In this document: positions 1-8,760 of the stretch, piece after piece
Layout: each line of letters begins with the position of its first letter
Numbering within the stretch: position 1 is the stretch's first letter
NCBI GenBank assembly: GCA_900548905.1
Contig: URMK01000018.1
Span: forward strand, 1-64,000
DNA: 64,000 nt
Reading direction: 5' to 3'
Source of the DNA: an uncultured Lachnospiraceae bacterium
Lineage (GTDB): Bacteria; Bacillota; Clostridia; Lachnospirales; Lachnospiraceae
The notes under the pieces: generated by a model
The model's input: only the letters and a program-made list of their open reading frames with translations
Databases searched by the model: none
What the model was told of the DNA's origin: nothing
Made by a program: the position numbers and the translations under genes

Positions 1-240
1 GGAAAAGGAGGGGAGGGGGATGCCACAGGACACAAGGGGCCGTCTGAACTGTTACTACCCGCGAACGTTAGCCCGCTGCGTTTACGGCGTTTCAAGCTTG
101 ATGCGCCGTCGCCTGCGGCGGAGGATTTGACTTGCCGGCCCAGGAATGGATGGCTGAACAGCAACGGATATGCTATCATAAAGATAAAGGAAGCAGCGGT
201 ATCATTTTGTTGCGTTATTGGACGCGGATGGGAGCAGCAA
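1..240. other. 5' intergenic region with repeat fragment
   Basis: No gene is supported here; an open frame that runs in from base 127 is only an upstream extension of the TetR gene. Bases 43-57 match 62103-62117 exactly (tctgaactgttacta) and resemble the outer end of the short dispersed repeat found at 12306 and 14242, so this is probably a repeat fragment. Bases 105-124 hold a small GC-rich hairpin (cgccgtcgcctgcggcgg). Confidence 0.4.
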
Positions 241-837
241 ATGAAAAGTACAGGAAAGGATCACAGGACGCGGGTAACTAAAATGCTCATCCGTAAAGCA
301 TTTACGGATTTGCTGAAGGAAAAGCCCATTCAAAGCATAACCATTAAAGAACTGTGTGAAGAGGCAGGAATTAACAGGGGAACCTTCTACTCCCATTATT
401 CCGATATCTACGATTTAATGGAAAAAATGGAAGAGGAAATGCTGGCTGACTTTATGAAAGCCCTGGAACCTTTGCTGGAAACGGAGAAAGAGGATTTGAC
501 CCCGGTGAAAATCACTGCCGGTATCTTCCGCTGCCTGAAGGAAAATGCGGATATTTGTACCGTAACGCTGGGAGACTATGGAGATAAGGAATTTGCGCTG
601 CGCCTGATCAATCTGGGGAGGGAACGCTGTGTGGAAACCTATTCCCGTTATTTCCGGTCCGCTACCGCCAAACAGATTGAATTTTTTTACGCCTTTGTCA
701 GTGCGGGCTGTATCGGTCTGCTCCAGAAATGGCTGGCGGAAGGAATGGTAAGCAGCCCCGAGGAGATTGCTGCTATGGCGGAAAATATCATGATGTACGG
801 TATGGGCTCCCTGTTGGGAAAATTTAAAGAAATTTAA
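241..837 (+). CDS. TetR/AcrR-family transcriptional regulator
   Basis: A 198-residue DNA-binding regulator. The N-terminal 50 residues form the TetR helix-turn-helix, with the typical run IKELCEEAGINRGTFYSHY, and the rest is a helical ligand-binding and dimerisation region of the TetR_C_7 type. The open frame extends to 127, but the ATG at 241 is preceded by GGGAG at a suitable distance and puts the HTH at the usual position, so I place the start there. It lies 73 bp upstream of the transglycosylase/two-component/ABC genes in the same direction and may control them or a distant drug-resistance target. The ligand cannot be read from sequence. Confidence 0.88.
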   Translation: MKSTGKDHRTRVTKMLIRKAFTDLLKEKPIQSITIKELCEEAGINRGTFYSHYSDIYDLMEKMEEEMLADFMKALEPLLETEKEDLTPVKITAGIFRCLKENADICTVTLGDYGDKEFALRLINLGRERCVETYSRYFRSATAKQIEFFYAFVSAGCIGLLQKWLAEGMVSSPEEIAAMAENIMMYGMGSLLGKFKEI

Positions 838-910
838 GAAGTCCTTCGTAAAAAACATAAGGAAGCTGTGTTATACTTCCTGTCACAGATATGGTGTAAG
901 GAGCTGCAGT

Positions 911-1642
911 ATGCGAATTATAAAAAAGTTTATAGTAACCCTCATTGTTGTTTTTTTTATAGGGGGCTGTGTGGCGGGCGGACGTCTGCTATGGGAGGGA
1001 TACCGGATGTACCAGGAGGTAATCACCAAAGAGCCGCTTTCGGACAAGGTGGAAGAAATCCGCTCCAAACCGCATTACACTGCCATTGACCAGCTTCCCG
1101 ACACTTATAAAAATGCGGTGGTGGCCGTTGAGGACAAGCGTTTTTATAAGCACGGGGGTATTGATCTCATTTCTACGTTCCGTGCCGTATTCATTAACCT
1201 GAAGGAAAAAAAGCTGGCGGAGGGAGGAAGCTCCATTACCCAGCAGCTTGCTAAAAATATGTATTTTACCCAGGAGAAAAAATTTCTGCGGAAAGTCGCG
1301 GAGCTGTTTGTCGCCTTTCAGCTGGAGCAAAATTACAGCAAGGATGAAATACTGGAGCTGTATGTTAATACAATTTATTTCGGCAGCGGCTATTATTGTG
1401 TTTACGATGCCGCCCAGGGTTATTTTGAGAAAGAGCCCGGGGAGATGAGCGATTACGAAAGCACGCTTCTGGCCGGGATCCCCAATGCACCTTCTGTTTA
1501 TGCCCTGACCAACCGCCCGGAGCTGGCGGCCCAGAGGCAGAGGACCGTGGTGGAATGCATGGTGGAGCAGAAATTTCTGACCCGTGAAGAGGGGGAACGT
1601 ATTTTGCAGGAGGGAGATCAGACGGTACAGGGCAATGAATAA
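911..1642 (+). CDS. Membrane-anchored peptidoglycan glycosyltransferase (GT51)
   Basis: A 243-residue monofunctional transglycosylase that would polymerise lipid II into glycan chains on the outer face of the membrane. Residues 5-25 are a single signal-anchor segment. The GT51 domain follows, with the catalytic Glu motif EDKRFYKHGG (E74), the GGSSITQQ motif (105-112) and a second conserved stretch KDEILELYVNTIYFG near 144-158. No transpeptidase domain is present, so it is MtgA-like rather than a class A PBP. Its stop codon lies inside the start of the response regulator (8-bp overlap), which argues for translational coupling. A transglycosylase inside a sensor/ABC operon suggests a cell-wall repair or antibiotic-defence role; that role is inference. 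Confidence 0.9.
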   Translation: MRIIKKFIVTLIVVFFIGGCVAGGRLLWEGYRMYQEVITKEPLSDKVEEIRSKPHYTAIDQLPDTYKNAVVAVEDKRFYKHGGIDLISTFRAVFINLKEKKLAEGGSSITQQLAKNMYFTQEKKFLRKVAELFVAFQLEQNYSKDEILELYVNTIYFGSGYYCVYDAAQGYFEKEPGEMSDYESTLLAGIPNAPSVYALTNRPELAAQRQRTVVECMVEQKFLTREEGERILQEGDQTVQGNE

Positions 1643-2330
1643 AGTATTGATTGTGGAAGATGATACGCTTTTGAATACCACCCTTGCTTATCATATGCAG
1701 GGGCGGGGAATGAAAACGGACTCCGCGTTCGGCTGTATGGATGCCGGAAAAAAGCTGGAAGCGAAAGCTTATGATCTGGTCATTCTGGATGTCAACCTTC
1801 CGGATGGCGATGGCTTCACCCTTTGCAGGCAGATCCGGCGGGAGTGGAAAACGGCCGTTATTTTTCTGACCGCCAATGATTTGGAAAGCGATATGCTCAG
1901 GGGCTATGATTTGGGTGCGGCAGATTATGTGACAAAGCCTTTTTCCACCCTGGTTTTCCTGAAAAAGGTGGAACGGCTGATGCAGCTGATTTCACCGGAA
2001 AAGGAACGGGCGGAGGACGGCTATGAGGATGAATCGCTCCGCATAGGCCTGCAGAGCATGACGGCCTCCTTCTGCGGAAAGGATATTGCGTTTACCCCGC
2101 TGGAATACAGGCTTCTCACTATTTTCATCCATAATCCCGGAATCGTCCTCACAAGGCAGAAGCTGCTGGAAAGACTGTGGGACGATCAGGGGAATTATGT
2201 GGATGAACACACCCTGACTACGGTTATCAGCCGGATGCGGAGCAAGCTGGAGGGGGGACATCCTTATATTAAGACCGTTTATGGAATGGGATATCTCTGG
2301 AATGGGAAAGGCGGACGGTATGATGGCTGA
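1635..2330 (+). CDS. OmpR/PhoB-family response regulator
   Basis: A 231-residue two-component response regulator. The receiver domain has the acidic pair at D9/D10, the phospho-acceptor D52 in LVILDVNLPDGDG, the conserved Thr/Ala region (FLTAND) and the Lys of VTKPF. A winged-helix DNA-binding domain occupies roughly residues 135-228 (LTPLEYRLL-type start, TRQKLLERLWD, and the C-terminal VYGMGYLW hairpin). I start it at the ATG at 1635, which overlaps the transglycosylase stop; an in-frame ATG at 1584 would add 17 residues that do not fit the family. It overlaps the kinase start as well. Its regulon is probably the downstream ABC transporter, as in BceRS-type systems. Confidence 0.93.
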   Translation: MNKVLIVEDDTLLNTTLAYHMQGRGMKTDSAFGCMDAGKKLEAKAYDLVILDVNLPDGDGFTLCRQIRREWKTAVIFLTANDLESDMLRGYDLGAADYVTKPFSTLVFLKKVERLMQLISPEKERAEDGYEDESLRIGLQSMTASFCGKDIAFTPLEYRLLTIFIHNPGIVLTRQKLLERLWDDQGNYVDEHTLTTVISRMRSKLEGGHPYIKTVYGMGYLWNGKGGRYDG

Positions 2331-3507
2331 GGACGGCGGGAACAGGAGAGGCAGGCGGATTATGTACCGGCAAACGGCGGGAAAACAGGAACGGAGGTTA
2401 TTCCGCGGAATATGGAACAGAACAGGTATCGGGGCGGGAATGCTTCTGACGGCCGCAGCGGCTGTCGGGGGCTTTTTTGCAGTTACCAAAGAGGCGGGGG
2501 CGCTGGCGGCCGGAGGGAGTGTTCTGGTGCTGGCGGCAGTCTGGACAGCTGTGATGTACCAAGGCGAAAGGCGGGAACTGCAGGCATTCATGGAGGATGT
2601 GGGAAAGCTTCTGGATACCATGGAAGGCGTTTGGAATGGGGAAGGGATGCAGCGGCCGGAAGAAATGTTCCGGGAGATTACCGGCCTGGAGGAAGAAACG
2701 CTTTTATCCCGGCTGGGAAGCAGGTTCTGCCGTCTTTATGAAATGATGGATCATGCCAGGCTGAGGACGGAAGAGGAAAAGAAAAAATTACAGTCCCTTG
2801 TTTCCGACATTTCCCATCAGGTCAGAACGCCGGTAACCAATATGAAAATGATCGGGACGGCGCTGGCGGAGCCTGCCGGCGGTAAGTCTCTTACGGCGGA
2901 AAAAAGGAAGGAATTTCTGGAGGCCATGAATGCCCAGGTGGAAAAGCTGACTTTTCTCATGCAGGCCCTGGTAAAGACCTCCCGACTGGAAACCGGGCTG
3001 ATAACGCCGCACCGGCGGAAGGAATTCCTTTATGAAACATTAGCGGAGGCCCTGGGAGGCATCCTTTTTGCAGCGGAATCGAAGAAAATGGAAGTGGAAG
3101 TCATTTGTCCGGAGGAACTGCAGCTTCCCCATGATAAAAAATGGACGGCGGAGGCCCTTTTCAATCTTCTGGACAATGCGGTGAAATATACTCCGCCCGG
3201 CGGGAAAATCCGGGTGGAGGCAGTGCGGCAGGAAATGTATACCCGGATTGATGTGGCGGATACCGGAAAAGGGATCAGGGAGGAGCACCAGGCCGCCGTA
3301 TTCCGCCGTTTTTACCGGGAAGAGGAGGTGACGGGGATTCCCGGGCTGGGCATAGGCCTGTATCTTGCCCGTGAAATTGTTGCCATGCAGGACGGTTATA
3401 TCAAGGTCGTTTCCCGGGAGGGAAGCGGAACCGTTTTTTCCGTCTACTTACTTAATGCAGATGTGACAAACCAAAGCCATCTCAGCTGCTGCAAAAGTCC
3501 ATCCTGA
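2320..3507 (+). CDS. Sensor histidine kinase
   Basis: A 395-residue membrane histidine kinase paired with the response regulator just upstream (11-bp overlap). Two hydrophobic segments lie near residues 36-75 with almost no extracellular loop, as in intramembrane-sensing kinases that work with ABC transporters. The H box is DISHQVRTP with the phosphorylated His at about residue 166, followed by the N box FNLLDNAVKYTPPGG, G1 box DTGKGI, F box FRRFYR and G2 box GIGLYLAREIV. The last 15 or so residues (after FSVYL) look unlike a kinase tail and run into a dispersed repeat at 3491-3580, so the natural C-terminus may have been replaced by repeat sequence. Start chosen at the ATG pair 2320/2323. 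Confidence 0.9.
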   Translation: MMAEDGGNRRGRRIMYRQTAGKQERRLFRGIWNRTGIGAGMLLTAAAAVGGFFAVTKEAGALAAGGSVLVLAAVWTAVMYQGERRELQAFMEDVGKLLDTMEGVWNGEGMQRPEEMFREITGLEEETLLSRLGSRFCRLYEMMDHARLRTEEEKKKLQSLVSDISHQVRTPVTNMKMIGTALAEPAGGKSLTAEKRKEFLEAMNAQVEKLTFLMQALVKTSRLETGLITPHRRKEFLYETLAEALGGILFAAESKKMEVEVICPEELQLPHDKKWTAEALFNLLDNAVKYTPPGGKIRVEAVRQEMYTRIDVADTGKGIREEHQAAVFRRFYREEEVTGIPGLGIGLYLAREIVAMQDGYIKVVSREGSGTVFSVYLLNADVTNQSHLSCCKSPS

Positions 3508-3580
3508 ATCGCCTTAGGCGACAGTATTTTTCCGCGCCTGAATCACAATCTTGCGATCAGCGCAGTAAATGCGCCGAACC
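3491..3580 (-). repeat. Dispersed intergenic repeat, copy 1
   Basis: Read on the minus strand this matches 12306-12415: gcgcatttactgcgct, then a gtgattcag block, then a gcc/ggc hairpin and gattcaggatgga. It overlaps the last codons of the histidine kinase. The element contains two small hairpins and no open frame, so it resembles a REP or MITE-like sequence. Confidence 0.6.
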
Positions 3581-3738
3581 GCTGCATACAGATTACGGAA
3601 AACCTTTGGAATTTCTTTCAGATTTTGTGACTTTTCTGCAACAATTCCACGATATCCTGGATACAAAGGAAGAGCCATGGCGGTGACTACCCAAACCCGG
3701 GAAGGAACCCCGCATTACGGATCAGGGAAGGAGCGGAA

Positions 3739-4419
3739 ATGACAATTTTACAGACAATGGATTTAAAGAAATATTATGGGGAGGCCCCCAATCTCACCAA
3801 GGCGCTGGACGGAGTGAATCTGTCGGTGGAGCAGGGAGAATTCCTGGCGGTGGTAGGAACCAGCGGAAGCGGGAAATCCACCCTGCTTCATATGATGGGC
3901 GGGCTGGATATGCCTACCTCCGGAAGCATAAAGGTAAGGGGGAAGGAACTGGCGGAAATGAATGACGAACAGCTCACTATTTTCCGCAGGAGGAATATCG
4001 GCTTTGTATTCCAGAGCTATAATCTGGTGCCTATATTAAATGTATATGAAAATATTGTACTGCCTGTGGAACTGGATGGGGAACCGGTGGATCAGGCACT
4101 GTTTGACCGGATCGTGGATATGCTTTCCCTGAAGGAAAAGCTGGAAAGCATGCCGAACCAGCTGTCCGGCGGGCAGCAGCAGCGTGTGGCAATTGCCAGG
4201 GCTCTGATCACCAAGCCGGCTATTGTGCTGGCGGATGAGCCGACCGGAAATCTGGACAGCCGTACCAGTGCGGATGTGCTGGGGCTTCTGAAAATGACCA
4301 GTGAAGAATTCCATCAGACGGTGGTGATGATAACCCATAATAATGAAATCGCCCAACTGTCCCATCGGATTGTGCGCATTGAAGACGGCAAAATCGCAGG
4401 GAAACAGCAGGAGGTGTAA
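3739..4419 (+). CDS. ABC transporter ATP-binding protein (LolD/MacB/BceA type)
   Basis: A 226-residue ATPase with Walker A GTSGSGKST (40-48), Q-loop Gln in FVFQSYN (92), signature LSGGQQQ (142-148), Walker B IVLADEP with catalytic E167, and the switch His in ITHNNE. The subfamily is that of short ATPases that drive FtsX-fold permeases in antimicrobial-peptide resistance or mechanotransmission rather than classical import. The start ATG follows GGAAGGAG. It ends 2 bp before the permease start, so the two are translated together. With the kinase pair upstream this is a BceAB-like arrangement, which is known to sense and resist cell-wall-active peptides; the actual ligand is unknown. Confidence 0.93.
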   Translation: MTILQTMDLKKYYGEAPNLTKALDGVNLSVEQGEFLAVVGTSGSGKSTLLHMMGGLDMPTSGSIKVRGKELAEMNDEQLTIFRRRNIGFVFQSYNLVPILNVYENIVLPVELDGEPVDQALFDRIVDMLSLKEKLESMPNQLSGGQQQRVAIARALITKPAIVLADEPTGNLDSRTSADVLGLLKMTSEEFHQTVVMITHNNEIAQLSHRIVRIEDGKIAGKQQEV

Positions 4420-4421
4420 TC

Positions 4422-6842
4422 ATGTTAAAGAATCTGAATGCGGGTATCATCCGGAGACTGGCGGCAAACAGCCTTAAATCCGATAAAAAGAGAAATCTGT
4501 TTCTTATCATCACGATTGCCTTCAGCGCCTGCCTCATGCTGACGCTGTCCCTGAAAATACTGGGGGAGAACACGAAACTGAATAAATATATGCGGGGAAG
4601 ATATCAGACCGTTTTCTCGGACTTGCCCGAGAAGGATATCCGGAATCTGCAGAAACAGCCGGAGGTCGAAGCTTCCGGTGTGAAAAAGAATCTATATACG
4701 GCCCGTATCCGGGACTATACGGTGGATGTGGAGTATTCCGATCCATCTGCCGCAAGCCTGCTTACCTACGGAAAGGTGCTGGGAAGCTGGCCGGAAAAAG
4801 AAAAGGAAATCGTGGTGGAAGAAGCCTATCTGAAGCACCTGGGCCTGCCTGTGGAGCCGGGACAGAAGGTGACAGTGGATCTGGGTGAGGGTAGTGAACG
4901 GGAATATATGGTCAGCGGTATTTTGCTGGGGGATAATGAGACACGGGTATACAGAATCGTCGTATCGAAGGATTACGTCAATTCCGTATATGGAGAAAAT
5001 ACGGGATATGATATCAACATCCGCCTTAAGGATACGGAAAAGGACAATATGCAGACCCTGAAGGCGAAGATACAGGCTTTTGCGGATGCAAACGGGGTGG
5101 CCGAAAACAAGGTGTTCTACAGCTCCACCTATTTCAGCCTGGGAGAGGATTTGCCCATAGAAAAGGTTCTGGCAATTCTGTTCTGCTGCATCCTGATTGT
5201 CATTGCCACATCGTTGGTGATTTACAGCCTGTTTTATATTTCCGTTGTGGGTAAGATCCAGGAATACGGAAGGCTCCGTGTGATCGGAACCACAAAGAAG
5301 CAGATCCGGAGGCTGGTGAGAAAGGAAGGGCTGTTTGTATCGGGAATTGCGGTTCCTATCGGGCTTTTACTGGGCTGCATCCTGGGTTTCCTGCTTGTCC
5401 CTGACGGATGGAAGTGGTCCATTACCCTGTTGTTTGTAGGAGTGATTGCTGTAATAACCGAAGCGGCAGTTATGATATCCATCCGGACCCCGGTAAAAAT
5501 CGCATCCTCTGTGTCTCCGGTGGAAGCCGTGCGGATCAGTGCGGTGAATGAAAACGGAAGAAGAAAGAACAGAAAACGCAGGAAAATAACGCCTGTCAGC
5601 CTGGCTCTTCTGAATTTTTCCAGAAATAAAAGAAAAGCAATCCTCACTCTTACCTCTCTGGGATTCACCGGCATGCTTTTGATGTGTGTTGCCGCGTATC
5701 TGAATTCCGTGGATGATGATGCCATGTCGAGAGCTGCCTTCGGGTTGGGCTGTGTTCATCTGGAACTGCAGCAGTCGGATGCGCGCAGTGATACCAGTGA
5801 TGACGGCCTTACGGATTATTACACTAAGGTACAGCAGGAGAATCCCCTGGATGAGGAGATGCTTCAGACGGTTAAACAGATAGACGGGGTATCCGATGTG
5901 CTTATATTCCAGGGATGCAAGTCCGATATGATTTTTCCGGAAATGAACGATTATGCCAGGGAGAACCCGAAGGAGCTTTCTTTCCGCAATATCGGGCTCA
6001 CCAGGGAACAGATGGAAGCCTGCAGCGGTTATCTTATGGAGGGGACAATGGATTATGATACCCTGGTGCAAAATCATGGGATCCTGATAGCCGATTCGGA
6101 TAATCTGATTGGCCGTTTTTACGGGTATACCGCGAAGCTGGGAGACAAAATACAGATAAAAACGGACAGGGATACCACTGTGGAATTCCAGGTGATGGGA
6201 GTGTTAAGAGGGCTTACCTTAGGAATCGATGTGCCTTTCTTTTACATGCCGGAGGTGTGTCTGCCGCTTTTGAAAACAACAGTCACTAATTATAACACCC
6301 ATTTTATGCTGGTGGCGGATCAGGAAAAGGAAGAACAGATAGAAGAAGCGATAATCACCCAGATGGAGAAGTGGGATTCTATAGAAATCAGCTTCCTCAG
6401 TGACCTCAGACGGCAGATGAGCCTTCAGATGGAACAGATAAAGCTCCCTCTTTATGGCCTGGTAGGATTTATCGCCGTATTCGGTCTGCTGAACCTGATC
6501 AATACGCTGCTTACCAATGTGGTAACACGCCGCCGGGAATTCGGAATCCTGCAGTCTGTGGGAATGAGCGGAAAACAGCTGTCCTCCATGCTTAAGGCGG
6601 AGTGCTTTCTGTATGTATCAGGCACGCTTTTTCTGACACTGACGGTTGGCACGCTGGCAGGCTGGATACTCTGCCGGATATTTGATCAGCTGGGGACCTT
6701 CGGAAAGCTGGTGTTCCATTTCCCGGTTCTGCCTATCCTTGTTTTCGCCTTTCTGCTGCTGCTAATCCAGATGTTTTTCTCTTTCTGGGCGGTTGGATAC
6801 TGCAAAAAGGAGTCTTTGGTACAGCGGATTAAGACGGAATAA
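4422..6842 (+). CDS. ABC transporter permease with two FtsX domains
   Basis: An 806-residue membrane protein. One hydrophobic segment lies at about 26-47, followed by a large extracytoplasmic domain (about 50-250), a three-helix FtsX block (about 255-370), a second single helix near 405-425, a second extracytoplasmic domain (about 430-655) and a final three-helix block (about 670-800) containing RRREFGILQSVGMSGKQL, the usual FtsX cytoplasmic loop. The duplicated layout is that of MacB/FtsX-like permeases of Gram-positive bacteria; it is longer than BceB (about 650 residues) and has two extracellular domains instead of one. Partner of the ATPase directly upstream. It is followed within 10 bp by the very long hairpin at 6849. 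Confidence 0.9.
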   Translation: MLKNLNAGIIRRLAANSLKSDKKRNLFLIITIAFSACLMLTLSLKILGENTKLNKYMRGRYQTVFSDLPEKDIRNLQKQPEVEASGVKKNLYTARIRDYTVDVEYSDPSAASLLTYGKVLGSWPEKEKEIVVEEAYLKHLGLPVEPGQKVTVDLGEGSEREYMVSGILLGDNETRVYRIVVSKDYVNSVYGENTGYDINIRLKDTEKDNMQTLKAKIQAFADANGVAENKVFYSSTYFSLGEDLPIEKVLAILFCCILIVIATSLVIYSLFYISVVGKIQEYGRLRVIGTTKKQIRRLVRKEGLFVSGIAVPIGLLLGCILGFLLVPDGWKWSITLLFVGVIAVITEAAVMISIRTPVKIASSVSPVEAVRISAVNENGRRKNRKRRKITPVSLALLNFSRNKRKAILTLTSLGFTGMLLMCVAAYLNSVDDDAMSRAAFGLGCVHLELQQSDARSDTSDDGLTDYYTKVQQENPLDEEMLQTVKQIDGVSDVLIFQGCKSDMIFPEMNDYARENPKELSFRNIGLTREQMEACSGYLMEGTMDYDTLVQNHGILIADSDNLIGRFYGYTAKLGDKIQIKTDRDTTVEFQVMGVLRGLTLGIDVPFFYMPEVCLPLLKTTVTNYNTHFMLVADQEKEEQIEEAIITQMEKWDSIEISFLSDLRRQMSLQMEQIKLPLYGLVGFIAVFGLLNLINTLLTNVVTRRREFGILQSVGMSGKQLSSMLKAECFLYVSGTLFLTLTVGTLAGWILCRIFDQLGTFGKLVFHFPVLPILVFAFLLLLIQMFFSFWAVGYCKKESLVQRIKTE

Positions 6843-6848
6843 CCGATT

Positions 6849-7082
6849 CCGGTTCCTGTCCCTTCTGTGCCCGGGACATCCCATCCGACAGCCTCTCTTC
6901 CGGCCATGGTATGTTCCCTGCGCGGGCGCGTTTTCACTCTGCTAAAAACGCAGCGGTACTAAGATTGCACAGGACGCAATCCAAGGACCGGCGTTTTTAA
7001 AAGGCCCGCGCAGGGAACATACCATGGCCGGAAGAGAGGCTGCCGGATGGGATATCCCGGGCACAGAGGGGACGGGAACCGG
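6849..7082. repeat. Very long hairpin element, tip type A
   Basis: Bases 6849-6927 and 7004-7082 are inverted copies of each other (79 bp, 4 mismatches, all transitions). Between them, 6943-6999 is a 57-nt tip that closes with taaaaacgc/gcgttttta, has an inner pair cggt/accg, an internal loop (actaa against caagg) and an apical stem GATTGC/GCAATC. The same tip occurs at 17401-17457 with compensatory changes. The element sits between convergent genes (ABC permease and DUF2142 protein) and could end transcription from both sides, but it is far longer than a terminator and has no strong U run. Confidence 0.85.
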
Positions 7083-7089
7083 AAGTAAC

Positions 7090-8520
7090 CTAACCTGCCA
7101 TATAATAGGGAACCACAATCCGGAAAACGGAATAAATGAGTGCTGCAGCGGTGAAGAAAATCAACAGGCCGGAAAAGATGGCCGGGATTTTTTCCGCCAG
7201 ACTGCGGCATTTTATTTTATCGGCCAGTTCCTGGAGAAGGAAACCGGTTTTGCGCAGCCCCAGAGTGACAAAATACATAAAAGCGGGAAGCATGGGCATC
7301 AGGTACCGGCCCTGGGGCTGGAAATCCCAGGTATAAGAATAGTAAACACACAGGAAGATAGGGATTACACAGGCCAGCGCCATACACCCGTTAAAAAAGA
7401 AGCGGCGTTTTTTTCCCTGCCAGGTCAGATACAGCCCATGTCCTATAGGCAGTGCACAGGCCAGCAGGCCGACGGCAAAAACACGGTAATAAATTTCATA
7501 AATATAATAGTGAGTGGGCAGGTTCATCGGCCCGAACATAGCTACAAAGCTTCTGACAAGCAGTGTGAAATAATCCGTACCAAACACCATGGCAAACACC
7601 CCGACACCCTGATTCTGGTAGGTCTGCCTTAAAAGCGGATGGAAATCCGGCGTACAGGTGGAAGCCACACAGAGGTTGCGGGCATTCATTCCCAGGAAAT
7701 CCCCGTGATAGAGGACCGCATTGCGGATAAACCACCAGCCTGCGCCCAGAAGGAACAGGGCGGTGATAAACAGACCTGCGCAAAGCATTGGTTTCCATTC
7801 CATGTAATACCGGTCAACCGGAGAGGCGGTGCCGTCCCGCATGATGGTCCCGGCAGATACCTTTCCCGCGAAACAGCTGACAAACAGTACGGCAGTCACC
7901 ACCACGGCGCCGTAGGCGTTGTAATAGGATAGAGCGCAGAGGATAACCCCTGCGGCTGTCTGGATACAGAGTGAGCGGGTAAATCCGTTTTTCATTCCGT
8001 CCAGTACGGCGGTAAACATGAGGATAACCGACAGGACGGCGCAGGAATCGGTATTAATATAGGTATGCAGGAACAGGCTCTGGGGAAGGAACACCACCAG
8101 ACAGGAAAAGAGCCACTGAGTCATTTTCTCCGGAAAAAGCAGCTTGGACAGCCTTCTTGTGAGAACGGCGGCAGCCATGCCGAAGAATACGTTCACCATC
8201 CGGGCGGCTATGAGGAGGACATCAAAACGATCGGTAAAGAGATTGACCGCGCGCAGAAGGAAACCTTCCAGTATGTAGGTAAGCATGGGCTGAAACGCGT
8301 AGGAGCCACCGTAACCGGGTATCAGCACCGCCGGATCGTCTCCTTTGGGAAGATATCCGTTTTCGTATATAAACCGGACAATGCGGAAACGGTTGATCTC
8401 ATCCGGCCCCTCTCCGAAAGGCTGGAGCAGCACAAAGGTCATCATGCACAGAAAAGCCAGGGAAAGGAAAAGGATTTCGGGGAACCGTTCATTTTTATAA
8501 AAAGGACGTATTTTAGCCAT
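7090..8520 (-). CDS. DUF2142-like multi-pass membrane protein
   Basis: A 476-residue protein with about ten to twelve hydrophobic segments spread along its length and little soluble sequence. Near the N-terminus, after the first helix, it has GPDE (38-41) followed by NRFRIVRFIYENGYLP, similar to the acidic motif of DUF2142 and of GT39-type (PMT/ArnT-fold) glycosyltransferases, where acidic residues in the first loop bind metal and the sugar donor. It is therefore probably a polyprenyl-phosphate-sugar-dependent glycosyltransferase or a relative; the substrate cannot be told. It stands alone on the minus strand between the hairpin element and the divergent ZTP riboswitch. Start ATG 8518-8520 follows a weak AGGAG (cataaaacaggagcaatct on the coding strand). 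Confidence 0.75.
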   Translation of the reverse strand: MAKIRPFYKNERFPEILFLSLAFLCMMTFVLLQPFGEGPDEINRFRIVRFIYENGYLPKGDDPAVLIPGYGGSYAFQPMLTYILEGFLLRAVNLFTDRFDVLLIAARMVNVFFGMAAAVLTRRLSKLLFPEKMTQWLFSCLVVFLPQSLFLHTYINTDSCAVLSVILMFTAVLDGMKNGFTRSLCIQTAAGVILCALSYYNAYGAVVVTAVLFVSCFAGKVSAGTIMRDGTASPVDRYYMEWKPMLCAGLFITALFLLGAGWWFIRNAVLYHGDFLGMNARNLCVASTCTPDFHPLLRQTYQNQGVGVFAMVFGTDYFTLLVRSFVAMFGPMNLPTHYYIYEIYYRVFAVGLLACALPIGHGLYLTWQGKKRRFFFNGCMALACVIPIFLCVYYSYTWDFQPQGRYLMPMLPAFMYFVTLGLRKTGFLLQELADKIKCRSLAEKIPAIFSGLLIFFTAAALIYSVFRIVVPYYMAG

Positions 8521-8623
8521 AGATTGCTCCTGTTATAAAATGGTTGCTTTGGTTGGCAGGCGAAGAACCTGATAGAGATAAATTTATTATAATCGAATTA
8601 CCTCTAAATTTCCACAAAAATAC

Positions 8624-8652
8624 TTGTCAGCACAAAAAGGATGGGCTATACT
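8624..8652 (+). promoter_or_regulatory. Sigma-A promoter of the purine operon
   Basis: TTGTCA at 8624-8629 and TATACT at 8647-8652 with a 17-bp spacer. Transcription would begin near 8659, a few bases before the ZTP riboswitch aptamer. Confidence 0.75.
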
Positions 8653-8689
8653 GTCTGTGTAGGGCGTTTCGCCCAAGAATTTAAGGTAG

Positions 8690-8760
8690 TACATGCGACT
8701 GGCGGATTGGTGGAGCACCACAGGGAGTATGTATGAAGAAAGCCGGCCGCCTGGGTACCC
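8690..8760 (+). ncRNA. ZTP (pfl) riboswitch
   Basis: The conserved blocks of the pfl motif are present in order: GCGACTGGCGG (from 8695), a small hairpin ggtggagcacc, CCACAGGGAG, then CCGCCTGGGTA (from 8746) after a variable linker. In known ZTP riboswitches the GGCGG near the 5' side pairs with CCGCC as a pseudoknot. The location before PurO and the AICAR formyltransferase fits, since ZTP/ZMP (AICAR nucleotide) accumulates when 10-formyl-THF is short. ZMP binding is expected to prevent the terminator that follows and turn the genes on. Confidence 0.9.

Noticed and set aside
6943..6999. Integron attC site or simple terminator as explanation for the type A tip
   Set aside because: No GTTRRRY/RYYYAAC ends and no integron cassette; arms of 79 bp are far longer than a terminator and no clean T run follows.
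7024..8538. Several plus-strand frames opposite the DUF2142-like gene
   Set aside because: Their translations are rich in Gln, His and Arg with no family resemblance, and lack ribosome sites; the minus-strand frame has helices and a family motif.
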